Positions 47,801 through 62,800 of a DNA stretch of 64,000 nt are shown piece after piece; position 1 is the first letter of the stretch, and each line of letters opens with the position of its first letter. Made by a program: the position numbers and the translations under genes. Location: the NCBI GenBank assembly GCA_023634235.1, contig JAMKCF010000014.1:9208001-9272000 (forward strand). The letters run 5' to 3'. Below the pieces are notes generated by a model, which saw only the letters and a program-made list of their open reading frames with translations, ran no database searches and was not told the origin of the DNA. The DNA comes from Pisaster brevispinus (lineage: Eukaryota > Echinodermata > Asteroidea > Forcipulatida > Asteriidae).

Positions 47801-50800
47801 GGCGCACAGATGTGGTGATCGCGTGGGTGGTTAAATGCTTTCTGACATCCAGATATTTTGAGCAAAAGTGACGTCATTAGTGCAAAGTGCTATTTTGTGA
47901 TGAAACAATCAACTTGTTTGATATTTTACATTTGTGGTGCAATTCAAAAGCTGACATGGGACAATTTACTGCTAAATTAACATAGCAAAGCCAAATCTTG
48001 ATTGTTGAAGTCTAAGTTCATTTCGCCTTTGCATTTGCAAGAAGTATGCACTGAAATTTAAACTGATGTGGTTGTAAGAACTAAGGAAACGTGCAGTTAA
48101 TATAAGGGCCCACTTTCAATAAGCCTGTAAGCACAAAATCTTGCTAAACACAGACAATCTTGCTTAGTAGAAACAGGTAAACAGCCAGTATTCTATAAAG
48201 TCTACATTGTTGTGACTTGTGCCTGCCCCACTTATTTTTTGCTTGGCAAAGAAACTTTTCTGCTTAACAACTGCATGAAATTGAGCCCTGGGCCCATTTC
48301 AATAAAGCTGGTATGCACAAATAAATTGCTAATCACATTTTTAAAATGTGGCTCAGAAGAGACAGGCAACCAGCCAAAATGCCATATAGTTTGCAGACTA
48401 CATAGTTATGAGACTTGTGCTCTGCTAAATCTTCTGATTAGCACATAATTTTGTTCTGCTTAACAGCTTCATGAAATTGGGTAGTTGTAAATCAAGTGGT
48501 TGATGGCAACCTCTTCAGTTCAAGCATAACAACTGTCTATGAACATGATTTAGTTTTTTTGTTTTTTTTAAGGCTTATTATGGGCAGGCGAATGAAGTGT
48601 AAAAAGTGATAACACAAACTTGTGGGTTACATGTCAGTCTCGCCTGAGGTGAGATGCTCATGAGAATAGAAATAGAACGTGGAGAACGAGACACAAAGTG
48701 AATTATTATCTGTGCAACTCAGTTATAAGATGTCTTGAAGGAGGTGTGCGCCAATTTTATATCGCTGTGTTTCCACGCATGCATGGCAAAACCATATCAA
48801 GTGAGGTGTGCACAGCAAAACTTGCCATATTGACCCAATTAAACTGACGTCATCATCACATCAATTTTAGTCGCTGCGTTTTGGGAGACAACGACAGTGT
48901 CAGTGTAGTGCGGATTTTAGACATCGCTGTGTTTACAAGGTTACCACTGACTCCCAAAGACGCGTGTGAGGTTGGTGCAATGGATCAATAGATACTACGT
49001 CAGGTAGATTGACCTCATAAAAAATGTAGAAAGCTCAATTGCGCATTGCCATTTTGCCATACATGCGTGTCAGGTGGTTGCGATAGGCTGCATCCAAAGC
49101 AGGACTAACAGACTGCAGTTCTACTTCTATGCTCTTAACTCGTTCACATATTTCCATGGCAAGTCCACTTATGTCAATAATTGCTATGTATTTGCATAAA
49201 GGAATTGACCCCCCCTCCGACCCCCCTCCAAAAAAAACAACAACAACAACAACAACATTATTACCCCTATTAGAGTCTGCTGGGTACTTTTGTTCAATTT
49301 GGAAAGTAAACAAAATATTTTTAAGAGGGTTTGAAGCCGTGCAAGGTTATTGAAATCGTTCATTTCTTGTTGGCAGTTTTTAAAAAAAATGTGTTTTTTT
49401 TTTTGTTTTTTTTCTAAAACATCTTGGACAGTTGCCAGGGCACAAAGAAAGTATTTATTTTTTTGTGCAGAGCAACAACCCAAATATTTAGTTTAAACAA
49501 AAAGAAGTAATGTTAAAACAGTCTATTTGTGAACAAGATTCGAACAATGCTACTCAAAATGCTCTTCACAAGTCAATGACTTAAAAGAAAAGTTGCACTT
49601 ATCAATGTCAACAAAATGGACGATTCCAATATAATAACATTTTTAAGAGGGTCTCCAAGATCAAACTTAGTTTTGTGATTCACTCGTTTTCCAATAGATA
49701 GAGTCCTAATGAAAACGGGAAAAATTCCCAGTCTCTAACCTCACGTTAAAATGGTGTTGACTCTGTTTAATACCCTTTAAAGGCAATTTATATCAAAATC
49801 CAAAAGGTCCGATGATGTCACATTTCAAATATATGTTCTGTACATTTTTCTACTAATAATTTTTAGTTTATTTCTGAATTTTGATGATATTCAATAAAAA
49901 CAAAAGCATAGAATTTGACCTTTCAACTGGTGCAAATATTCCTCTTTGGAATGTACAGACTTAGTTGTTTTTGCTGTCCGATGACGCCATGTTTCAAATT
50001 TGGCTGTTAAAGAGCATCACATTAAATTACATTTTACACCATTTTAATGCGAGGTAAGAGACTTGCAATGCATCATAAAAACTTCATTTGACCTCGGAGA
50101 CCCTCTTTAAAAACATGCAAAAAGATTTAGATATTGGCATTTCCAAACTAAAATGGGTAAAGAATTGAAAGAGGACTCTGTCAACCCCACATGCTCAAAC
50201 ATGCTTTGGAGTTCAAAACACAAACCTAACAGAAATTTTTTTTTTTATGCAATATAGTTTCTTTCATTAACTTTTTGGGGAAAACAGAGATTCGGTTTGA
50301 ATTTTTAGTCCGTACCTGGGCGTGAATTGAGCTAGGATGTTTTGACGAATCACTGACGCCCATCTGGGCGTGCTCAGTGAACACATCGTCATCTGCCCCT
50401 TCCGCCTACATACACACATACATATATATATATGCATGAAAACAAACATATGAAAGATGAACAAGCATGCTAGAGATATACAATAGACATTATGCATTAA
50501 CGTCATCATACCGCCATCTTAGAGTAATAAACCACGATGAAACGCTGGAGATGCACAGATTTGTACGCCCGGCACTCAGGATGGGCCAATGAGCAATCTT
50601 CTTTTGCCCTCTAAGCGGAGATAGCCCTACTCAAATGATGTCATGTGCATAAGGTCTATAAGACCAGTTGTAGTCCTCAGTAATCAAATATACAAAACAT
50701 TCTTAACTATGTAACCCTAATCATCCAAAATGCTTTAAAAATCCACTTCGTGGCTTTCCCCAATTTTGATGGAGTGTATCCCCCAAATCATCCATAAGGT

Positions 50801-53800
50801 TGCTACACACAAACAAGATTTACGCAGCAGAAAATGGTTACCAATAACAAAAGCAACTTCATGAGTACTGTTTCTGGCTGGTGTTCCCTGCTATTTCCTA
50901 CTTTCATAAAGTTGATAAGCAGAAATGTTTGTCAAGAAAAAAATAGCAGGGCACCAGTCAAAGTATTGTAAACTACATGATGCTTTGGCTGGTAACCGTT
51001 TAAGCTAACCAACATATTTATGTGCTCAGCAAATGTGCTTACTTTGTGAAAACATTACGTCAAGTGAAATTGTGTGATTAGCAGCCAAAGTGTGTGAAAA
51101 ATGCTAAGCACAACCTCACTACCTCCTTTACCAAAACGGATGGTCCCGTGAAAATATCAAGAGATTTCTAACTTCTAAAAAGTTTTCTAGCAAAATAGAA
51201 CCCCCAAAAAGATGAAGAAGACTAAAAGACAAAACCCACTACAAAAATCTTACAGTTAAGACTATCAACTCTACAATACCATTTATCCAAAAGTACCCAG
51301 TTTTATAAGCTATTTCAACGACAAAACTGCTTTTAAAACGAATTAATCTGCTCAGCAAAAAATTACGGGGGAACCAGTGAAATTGTGAACACTACATAGT
51401 ATTTTGACTGGTACCCTTTTATGCTTAGCAGTTGTTTTCTGTGCAAATTGAAACTCAGAAAAAAGGTTGCTGATCAAACAAATCTCTTTTGCCAAACCTT
51501 TAGGGAACCAGTCATAACCAATGTAAATTGCATGACATTTTAGCTGGTAACCTGTTTCTGCTTAAAAAACATTTTCAAAGTTAAGTGATTTTTTGCACTT
51601 AAGATTTTTACGAAGGTGGGATTGGATGGTATTATGAAGCCATAGCCAAGGGTCTTATCTGGCTTCTTGATGAACCAATCAAAGGTGACCTCTGCCGGAC
51701 AAATGACCTTTGAACTCACCTCGTCAGAGGAAGCTTTGTCCTGAGGAGCCTGGGGTTTGCCGGCTCCGATAGGGCTCTGCTGCTGCATGACTAGGTCTGG
51801 TAATACATCGCTACCGACCTCCAGATTGCTGGGCCGCGATTGGTCATTGGATATCTAGTTAATTACAACATAAATCAGATTTTAAACTTTGCATGATGGT
51901 CTGTTGAAAACACTGAGCATAATCATCTACGAACGACTAAACACAGATTTAGGTTTCCCTTTGTTTTCAAATCAACGGAGACGACAGACAACTTAACAAT
52001 TTGGACAGGCCACAACTGCTATTGAAAAGGGACTGCCAACTTAGCATTTGTTTGCACTTCGGTGTTTTTTCTTCCTTTTATAAAATTACGGTTTCCCTTG
52101 AACTATTTTACTGAGTTTTAAACACAGAATCCCTTGATGAACTTACTCTTCTTTGTTGCTGGGGGCTCTCTGTATGTGGTCTACCTAGCCCGCTGCCCCC
52201 CGCCTGATCTCTGGCTGGAGGAGGCTGCCTGGTTGGACCAACGTCAATCTGAAATCAAAGTTAAAGCAATGATTTAACATTGCAGACAAATGTAACACTT
52301 TTCCCTTCATCGGGGTTCTTGGCCAATTGAACACCTTTTATAATAATAACAATAATAATAATAATTTGGGAGGCTAATCATCCTTACAGCTGAGGAGCTG
52401 AATTGTGAAGGACACCGCTACAACATGTTTGGTCTGCAGGCCTGAAAGGGTGCCTTCGGAGGCCAGCCACATCAACCTATATATGACCAAGGAACACAGC
52501 CAGAGATTGAAAAGTGTTTGACTTTTCTAGAGCGAGGAGAACAAGAGAGCCCAGAGAAAAACTTTCATGGCACAGGAGACCAACGCACAATTCCACTCAT
52601 ATATGGCCCCTGATGGGAATCGAACCGGAGGTATTGAGAAGCGAGCGCTACACGCACTCACCATCCATGCCACCTGTTGACCAGCCAAGAGTCTGACCAA
52701 GTGGTCTGGCTGGTTTGTAAACCTCTTGCCTGACACAGTTTGTTCATAAGAGCTATCATTGGCTGAGAGTCTTGCGCAGCGCGTACAAGCGTGCACGTTT
52801 CCATTGCTTGTCATCAAAGATGGCTGCCAATGCAAGGGGTCTAGATCCAACTCAATGTTGGAAAGGAACACTTCACATATGGCCCTGTGAACATTTCTAG
52901 CAGTGGCAAGTTTTATGTTCCTTCTGGCGTACAACTGAATGAAACTTGCATTATCCTTTAGTAATAAATAAATAAGTGCCAGCCTATTTTTACTCAAGCC
53001 TCACGCTGGACACTATGTAGATGCATGGAAGAAAGACAAGGCAATTACATGAAGATTGGTCTAGTTACCTGTGTTCTCCCGGGTCCTGCGGGTTGTGGCA
53101 CAAAGCTTGACGTACTCTCTGAACTGATATTGCTCTCATTTGGATCTGAAATGCAAAACACATTAAAACCACTGAATTGTTACAAATCATAAAATTTACA
53201 TTTAAAAAATAAATAAATAAACCGATGGATGAAATTTCACACACAATGCACAGTTTTATAATAATATTGATATTACTTGGTTCTTACATGTACATGTATA
53301 TAGGGCTAGTAGCTAGATCAAAGCACTTTGCAGCATTATTAGCCCTGTTTATCAGGCAAAGTTTTAGGTCATTCCTCAAACTTTCTCAACTCCCTGAGGA
53401 GCATACAACCCCAAGCAGCTTAAATTAGCACTAAATCCACAATAAAACTGTCTCGTCCCTCTGGGTTGAGAGAAGCAATTATGGTTAAGTGCCTTGCTTT
53501 GGGACGTAAGTGTCATACGGCAGCATATCATGACTTTGGCAAAACCACAGCAGTCATTTTCTCCTCAAAACTGTTACACTTCTTCAACTTGCCGGGCAAC
53601 CTCAAATTTGGAGCGGAGTATCTCACCTTCATGGACTACAAACGTTGCTAAAGTATCTGCATCGTAGGACTGGTTTTCTGGCCTGTGGGTAGCAGAAACA
53701 GAATATTCAAATCATTTGAATTTTATTTAAAATGGCAAATACTGTGACCTGAAGGTCAAATTACACAACCAGTACCATGGGTATAAAATTAAAAGGCGTT

Positions 53801-56800
53801 ACAAATTTGTAAGTACACACTAAACAGAGAAAGTTAAAAAAGAAAGTTGCATTGTGCAATGTAAATAGAAGAATCCAGTTACAAGTACCGCTAAAAGAAG
53901 AGGTTAACCAGCTGTTTTTGAAAGTGGCTGCTGAGTGTGCCACAGCACCTTGTAAACCCTTATAAGGTGATACATTAATCAGTCTCATAACTTTATTTAA
54001 AAAGAAACAAACCCAGTCTTAAAATGTTTCTATTTGTTCAATCCTTGTACCTTATTGGTAGTATGCAATGTAAGACCCCGGTACTATCACTGGTTGGACA
54101 AGGGTGTGTACTGGCTTGGGAGGGGGAAACATAGGTCAAAATCCTTTGGTTGGGCAAAGCTGTCTTGAAATTTCTGACACTGACTGTTAGTGAGGCAAAA
54201 TGTTGACTTGGCCGACAAGCAAAGTGGCTGGTTTGGATTCAGGTAACCCATTAGTGAGGGGGGAAGAGGGTCCTTACAATGGCATGGGGACATCAGAGGC
54301 AATTACTGTTCCATCTGGTTCTAACATTGGGGCTTCTTCGTCGTCCTCATCGTCAACACTTCCCTCTTCACTGCCGCCCTCGCTTCCAACCATCGTCCTC
54401 AACTGGGCAGCCAAAGCATCCAAGTCCTACATACAAGTAATGAGTACAGAATGAGCAAACTGTGTACAAAGGGTACTGACATTTTAAATACAGACCTAAA
54501 TCATAAAAGTCTCGCACTTATTTGAACATTGGAGTCCATTGAAATATGCGCTTTTGTTTCCTTCTCATGTTGAAGTAAACACACATGAAAACTTAAGGAT
54601 ACAATACATAAAAGACTTGCACAGTCAAACGCAACGCGACAATACAGTTGGGAATGATTTCTCTGACCTTACCCCTTTGCTTACAAAAGTAGGACACCAG
54701 TCACATAAGGTATGTGTGATATGGTATTTTGGCTGGTAACCCTATACTGGTAAGCACAATTGTTTTGTGGTTAGCTACTTTTTGTGCTGAAACACCTCCA
54801 TAACATTGGGCCCTATTCTTTCCAGAACCACCACAACTCTGAGAAATGTGTTTATGTGCATGGTGCTACCGTGGACCATACTACGTCCTACATGTACAGT
54901 AATCCACAATAGGGAGTTAAAATAATGTCAATTTCTTGGACTCTTCACATGTAATAGACCCTTCGCATTGGCCGACATCGGTGAGGCCAAACAATGGAAA
55001 CATGCATGCGTGTGCGTGCTGTGCACAACTCTCAGCCAATGATAGGTCTTCCTTTGACCTCAATGAGGGCGCTGTTTTGGCTTGTGACGTCATATGCAAG
55101 GGGTCTATAATCCATCTACTCACTGCTGTGGACTTGGGCTGGCCTTGGTAGTTGCTGTGATTGGCTTGGTCTTTTCTCCCAGCTTCCGCCCGTACTTCAC
55201 TCATTTGAGCTACCTGAGGCCTGTTGGCTGTGGGGTGAACATAAACAGAGAAAAGAAAAAAAACTTACTTAGTGAAACACATATTTTGCATCCTTTGTTT
55301 TACTTCACTTTTATCAGTATCACACTGTATTCAAGAATGAAACTTTGTCATGCTTTTTCATGTGCCTAGATGTTGAAGCAATGGGCACTGGAGCGCAGTT
55401 GAAATGTTGACTGAAACAATGCCCGCATAAATGCCTGTAAGCAGACATTTGCTGCTTAGCAGAATTTCAGTTTCATAACCACTGCACCTTTAAGAAAAAC
55501 AAATGGCACGCAATCTTGCCATCAGCTCTGGTAAGCACAGTGTGAGCTCACCCTTAAGTTGTCAAATCTTCTTTGTCACGTTCCAAATATTCCCTTTTCT
55601 TGCCTTTTTCAGCTAAAGTAAGTGCAAAAATAGATTTATAAAATGTTCCCATAATTGAATGACAGGAGAGTTGATGCTGTTACAAACATATATGATTTTC
55701 TGCTAGATTTAAAATCTAATCAAAAATTCATTTTCAAAATGATATGCTTACTTTTGGGTGAGAAATAGCGCAAAGATTTTAACAAGAGGTCTTTAGAAGT
55801 CATATCTGTAGGAATTATTTCTTGTTTCTGACATTCTAAATTGATATGATCGCCGAGGCAAATTGTTAATATCTGACAAACATGTATAAATCAATAGAAG
55901 TATGATTTACATTATGCTTACTGCAAATGAGTAAGAATTAGTTGAATAAAAGCAAAACAGAACAAGAGTCTACACAAACGAAAAATTATGTTAAGTAATG
56001 TGTTAATATAAAAGGTTAAAATAACAAGGAAGTTAGTTTAACTACATGTAGAGCATGTGTTTTGCTATGGAAGGATTTGATGTCGTTTGGAACTAAAACA
56101 TGTTTTTTATAAGGGTTGAAGTAAGGAATTGAATAATCATAAACCTCCTGATGTGATTCTGTTTTGAATGATGCACATTTGTGGCTGAGCTATGCATGTT
56201 TAAGAGGGGGAAAAAACCACAGAATTATGACAGTTATTGTAAACTGGTAAAAGTCAAAGTTGTGACAGGACAAATGTTAGTTACAGCGCGTGACTACAGT
56301 AAAAACAATTTACATGAAAGAAGGTTGTCTTTTTCTGAAGATGTACAATACATGTACATGTACATGTCGTACACGAAGGTCCAAGACAGGTCTTGGTTCC
56401 AGTCTCGGTCCATGCCTCGAAAAACCCTTTGCCATCTTGGTCTCAGTCTCAGACTGTTAAGACCTTGATATATTACCGGTCTCAGACTGACACAGGAACA
56501 GGTAACAAGGTTGAGACTGAAGCAGCAGCTGCAATTGCGGCCTTGGCTCAATCATCGTGTTAACATAGGTTTACGCTAGAGGAGGCCCACAGCAACAGCC
56601 GCAGCAATAGCAGCTGCCATAGCTGCAGCCATAGCCGCAGCACCACTTTGGACACTGCCCAACTCTCACTTATTGAGCTGAAAAGATCTTTTTTGAACTA
56701 AAGACTTTCTTTTGGAATAACACTAAAAGGCCCATCTTAAGACCATCACTGGGTTCATTCGTGGCATCATGGCCTTGTTTTGAGGTTGTGGTCTCTGTCA

Positions 56801-59800
56801 TCTTTTATGAGACATCTAAAACCTTTTCCCCAAACCTCGGCTTGGACTCCGGCTCCAGCTTGGGCTCCATCATCAATTTTGAAGCAGTGTACATTCTGTC
56901 TGGTGTTTTCATAATCAAACCAAGACCAGAGTCAGAGACGGAGCCTAAGCTGAGGTTTGGAAAAAGCCCAAATTCTCAAGTCTTGGGCTTCAGTCCCAGT
57001 CTTGGCCTCAAATACAGTCTCGTCTTTTACGATTCTCAACTAGAAAATTAAAGGCTAGCATGAGGATCGAGGGTTCAAGTTATTGCTAATGGCTATGGAA
57101 TAACAGAGTGGCAAAGTAGCTACGGTTTTAAAATGAGAGATTGAAACTGTATGATTTCAGTTAGCGTACCGACGCAATCTAACTTCTTTCATGGCAGCTT
57201 GGTTTTCAATACAAATTGGCACAATTATCAGAAGCACTGTTGTTATAAACAGAAAACTCTGATGGTTTAAAAACTTGAAACATGAGAAACTTGAAACATG
57301 AGAAACGGCTTGGGATATTTTTCGGTTATGTTTCCAAACATCAACAATTCCATTAGAGGGGGGAAAAAATCTAAATATCTGTTAGAATACTTTTAAGAGG
57401 CAGAGAGGCTATGATTATTTATGGACTCTACACCCCTTGGATATGAGGTCACAAGTTCAAACAGCGCCCTCATATGGGGTCAAAAGAAGAATCACCATTG
57501 ACCAACATTTTGTGCTTGGCGCGCATGCTTCCATTGTCTAACTTCAGCTGCATATGTGCCAAGTTGTTTATTGGCATGGCTGGACAGCAAAAACAAAAAA
57601 ACAAAAAGGAATATGCTGTTAACGGGTCGCTCTAAATCATGGTTTCTGCTAATCCTTTTCAGTGACTAACCAGCAAGACCAGTACAGGGCTCGAATTTGG
57701 GGGACAAATCCACAAGACTGCAGGGCTTGTAGCTCAAAACTTTTACTGGACCAGGAAATTTGGTTCAAGACCGGAATCAAAATGAGAAGAACACTCTACA
57801 CAGTTTCACATTTGAGCTGTTTTTGTACCAAGCACTAAGAGAAGATTTATCAAGTTTTTCTTGTGGGTAATACTTCAATACTCAATTGATCAGTTTAATA
57901 AAAAAATAGAGTGACATGTTGTTATTCAAAAACACAAGACCGCCAGACTTGTACGATCATAAGTTTACTGGCCCGACACTAAAATCACTGGCCTCGGGCC
58001 TGCGGTCCAGTGTCAAATTCGAGCCCTGCAGTATATAGCTTGTTGCTTCACTGGTCCACTGACTGTTCTCTGGCCTATCCTGTTGGTACATAATTTCACT
58101 GTAAGCCACACAAACTTCATACAAACTGGATCCACTGACTACCAGAGGAGTTGCATTGAGCTAGTTTTTCTTTGACAATTTATGCAGGAAAATTTTTCAT
58201 CGGATTTGGACTAAGGTTTCTCAGAATTCAAAGTTTCTGTCACAAGGAACGATAAAATGGGTAACTTTCATATGAAATTACAAACAAACGTATGCCACAG
58301 CTTTGGAACCAGGGGTAACGCAAACTTTGGGCGTGCAGCGGTTACAATGTGCGCACACGTGTGACATAATGACTTATCAACACGATAGCTTAAGGTTTTT
58401 ACTTAAAATTAGGGAGGTTTAGCTGCATGTTTTCTCTTAATCCGACGCGCCCGCGTCACATCATGGATATGTACATATATCATCACAAGAGTGTGTAATG
58501 GTTACAATTGTATTACAACCAGCTATACCTTTTAAATGCCAAAACGACAAACACTAGGCGTTTTCTGGAACAGTTAAGAAAACAATGTTATAAATCTGCA
58601 CTTTTAGAAAGTTTTTTTGAGAGAATGTTTTCACACTTTGTTTCTTGGCTGGACCTGATCTGCCCGGACAAAGTTCATTATTAAGTGATGTTCATGCCTC
58701 TCTCCACAAACACAGTAGCTTAGTGATTTGAGCTTGCACTGGAATAGCAACGTCAAACTTTTCAGGACTTTTCGAGTGTTCGTATGTGTTGTTGTAGGCG
58801 TGACGCAATAATGTGTTGATCTTAAGTTACATGCAAGTGGAAGCCATATGAAGCAATGAGAAGCAATGAATTTCATGTAGCTAGCCGGATCAGTGGAGAA
58901 ATTGTTAACTAGTCCTCAGTTACATTTCATTTGGCCATAGTGGACAACTGAAGAATGCTGCTCCTAAAAGTGCCTATGCAGTTTAGTGCGATTGTGGCAG
59001 GAGAAATGATGTCTTGCAGGTGGTCCATAGACTGGTATCCTAAACATTGCTTTAAAAAAATCACCTCACAGCATAACCTTAGTCACGTCAAGCTGGCATT
59101 GGTTCAAACTGGGCAGTGTGGTTAGTACAGCAACTGAGCATGACTAGGGTAATGTAACTAGTCATAGACTAAACCTATTATGTAGTTTAATTTCACCATT
59201 CAATAATGGAGTTTGTACTCTACAAGTTTTGCATTCTACATGTATGTCCCCTTCAGCTACCTAATTTTTGATCTACCTAATTCTGCCATTAAGCTACATG
59301 TATACCCTACTGCACATTGTTTCTCTATTGATTTTGGATTCAAAGTTGAAATTAATTTAGTGGAAATTAATTGTTACTTTTGCTAACATCTAGGCAAATA
59401 AAACTATTCATGAATTGCACATGGACATTTGCAATCCAAACTAGCAGATGCTGTGCATAGACCTGAAATATTTTTCAACTAAATTTAAACAAAGAGCATT
59501 CAGTACTTGAAGTAAAAATTGCGATTCAGCTCCCCTCCTGCGCCCCCACCCCCCATCCCCACAAAAATATTTACAACAATAATTTAAAAGAACCTGAAAG
59601 AACTGTATGCAATATTTACAATGGATCAAAAGGAGAGATTCATTTGAACACCTTTGTGAAACTTATCAAATGAAAGGCGTTCAAACTGTCACAGATTGTG
59701 CCCGGACATTGCACCTGTTCGAATTTATCATTTATAAATCTAGAACTAATTTTTTTGTGGACTGACTTTTATTATTTACATACATGGGTGGTTAAATATT

Positions 59801-62800
59801 GTGTCTGAGAAAAATGCCACATTTATCCCTCCCCCCCCCCCACAAACACGCACACACTTTTACCCCTTATTCCTCACATCTATGAAGATTCTAACAGTGA
59901 TGACTAGTCATTGTGCTTGAAGTCAAGTACGGGGATGGTATGGTAGCGACATTTGTTTGTATCTACATGCGGTTATCACACAGCAACATGCATTACGATT
60001 ATAAAGCGTGCTTAGTGTACAGCCTCAGCTTAGGTGGGGGCGGAGACAGGGGGGAGGGGGTCATGACTTGTTCCCGCTCAAAAAAATACTCACCCATATG
60101 TTGCGTTATTACTTGCTGAGCCCGAGGGGCCTCAACCCTGATGGGCGTTTTGGGCGTAGGGGGTGGGGTGTGCTCTTCTGCATGTGATAAGGCAAACGGT
60201 CATGCAAAAAATAGTGGCACAAGACTCAAATCACTGACACCTGAGCACTGTTTACATTTCAAATCAATGTGGCTGCCTAGCAACGAGGTCATAGGTCATT
60301 TTGCTCATCGAGTGATGACAAACTCCAAAGATGAGAGTTTGTAAGAAAGGTTGTAGGGGAAAAAATGTGAAGAACACGTCTTTGTTTTAGCAACCCATCA
60401 CCGACAAGAAGATTAAATAACTTGAAAAAATGAAGTACAACCAACAAAGAACAAGACCATAACAGCAAAATGGAACATCAAGAAATATCCATCCACACTG
60501 TACAACATGCTGAAAATTATCAAATGCATTGATACATTGCCATCATATAAAGCTGTTCCCGCACTGAACAAGCATGCCACTTAAAATGTACTCTCAGTTT
60601 TTATTCCATCCTGATATTTGTAAGCGAGTGTGGCCGTGTCGGAATTGGAGGCTATGGCTGATGCTAAGGATGTTGCCATGGGGATCCCATGTTTCACACA
60701 TGATGAACAAGCCACAGCCACAGCCCAAGTCACCAATAAGCCATTCCAGAGTTAGGTTTGAATCATGCCTGGTACAATTACTTGCTTAGCCACAAGTTAC
60801 CGCTTAAACTTGAATTCCTCAGACTAATGACATAGTGGCCATGTCATATGATTCGGGGCAAGCTTTTGCATAGTTACGTAAGAGACGGCGAACACCCATT
60901 AACACAATTCTGAATGAATGTGTCTGGCACAATGGTACCAGGGTTTGCTCATCTTGAGATTGCAATAGAAAAGATTGCCCCAAACCATTTGACATAGCAA
61001 CTGTCTCTATAGTCTGAGGAATTCAAATTCAAGCGGTAAGCTATGACTAAGCAAGTAATTGTATCAGACATTGTTCAAATCTAACTTGCAAATGCCTTAG
61101 GCCGTATTCGACTGGTGGCCACAGCTATGGCTACAGCTGGATCCTCGCGTCATCATGCGTTGAAGTAGAGGATGTCCTTAACAATACCCTTACCAACAGC
61201 CGTAGCCAGAGCTGTAGCCACCAATTCCGATTTGGCCTTAGGCTACATGTAAGTGATGATTCCACAGTTGCTCACATTGACCACAAAAATTCATTTTTGC
61301 TCAAACTGATTTTTCGACTTGATATTTTGAAATTTTGTTCTTGACAATGACAAATATCAACATATCAAGGTGTACAAATTATTCAGAAAACCATATTTCT
61401 GATACCTGTGATCAATGAAATGTGTTTACAGTGAAATTGTCTCCCCAAAAAGTTTTGCAAAATAAACCAACTCCTTAGAGAAATATTAATTTGGGAATTG
61501 AATAGATTTCACTGCACTTCCCATACATAACCAATGTTTGTAACTCAATTGTTTTTATTCTCTCTTTTTTAATAAGCCGGTGTAAGGAACAAGATTAGGA
61601 AAACCTTTGAAAATGTGTTTGGTTGAGATGATTCCTAGGGTGCATCCAATAAAGATGGTTTTGTGTCAGTGTTTGAAAAGATAGAAGCTAAAGGTATTAT
61701 ACAGGATCGGTTAAGGATAAATGACATCCTTGTTTACGTTGTTATTTTAGTGAAAGCTTCCTGATTATGAAGTTCATTTTAGAATCATTTTTTCTTTGAA
61801 ATATTCCCTCTGAAAGGAAGTCATACCCTGGATAACTGAAAACCGGAAAACCTATAAAAAAAACCTGAAAAAAACCCAGCTGATTTTGCTTGTGACAACC
61901 AAAATGGTTTTTCATTCTGTTCTCCTGACTCACACAACAGATTTAAAACCCAAATGTCCACAGGTTGTAATTGCATGTATATGGTTGATCACAGAAAAAA
62001 TGAACACTGTCTTTGTCTATTTTGTCAGCTCTACCAATCCTGCATAACATCTTTGAGACAAGTTGGGAGTTGCCTGCATTTAAAACTGGGAAGACAACCA
62101 TCTTAATGGTGCCTTCCAACATTTCTAAAGAGGCTTTCTTCTAAAAACCAAGAGAATGTGAAGTCAACACCAGCTTCCCAAGACCACCGAAAGGTTTCAA
62201 AGTCCACAAGCACTTTTCACAACGCAAATTCCCAGGAAAATAACCCATACAAAATTCCTTGGAGGTTTTCAGCCCCCATCACCACCCAAAGTCATTTCAC
62301 ACTTTCTGTAACTATGCCAAAGGTAAATAATAAGCACTTATGCTTATCCCGGAGTTATCTCGCTCAACCCTACTCCCAAGCAGGGGTAGCTACCCACAGG
62401 GGGAAAAAAGCTACTTCCAAAGATTAGAAAGTGTGAAAAGATCAACCAAACTTTCCCCAAAGATTTCCAGGGAAATCTGTCCAGTGTGAAAAGGGCTTTC
62501 AGTGTTTATCTTGAAAACACCATGACTTCAAAATCAGCAAAGTTTACTCTAGTTTTAAAGAAATCATATACTTTTGCCTATGTTTAATGTTTGGTAATCA
62601 ATAAATGGACGTATTGCCTTGGGATTGGGCACTTTAAGCTCTAAAAGCGTTTGTTACGAAATGATATATTGGAAAGATGTTTTAAAAGTAGAATATAATG
62701 ATTCACAAAAAATATCCCTCCAAATTTCCTTCTACTTCATGAACTAACACGGTCTGCCATTTTGTGGAGTCAAAATTTGGTTCTACAAAATGGGGGATCG

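Larger units (their letters stand above)
45279..50315. other. Intron between exons 10 and 9
   Basis: This 5-kb intron holds the MITEs listed at 45402, 47669, 48106, 48290 and 49640. It also has a possible inverted pair ACTGAGAGAGTT / CAACTCTCTCAATAC at about 47139 and 47307. No further exon could be recognised. Confidence 0.55.

Noticed and set aside
52527..52997. 156-residue minus-strand ORF
   Set aside because: It lies mostly in a tRNA-derived SINE and MITE fragments within a kinase intron, with no protein features.
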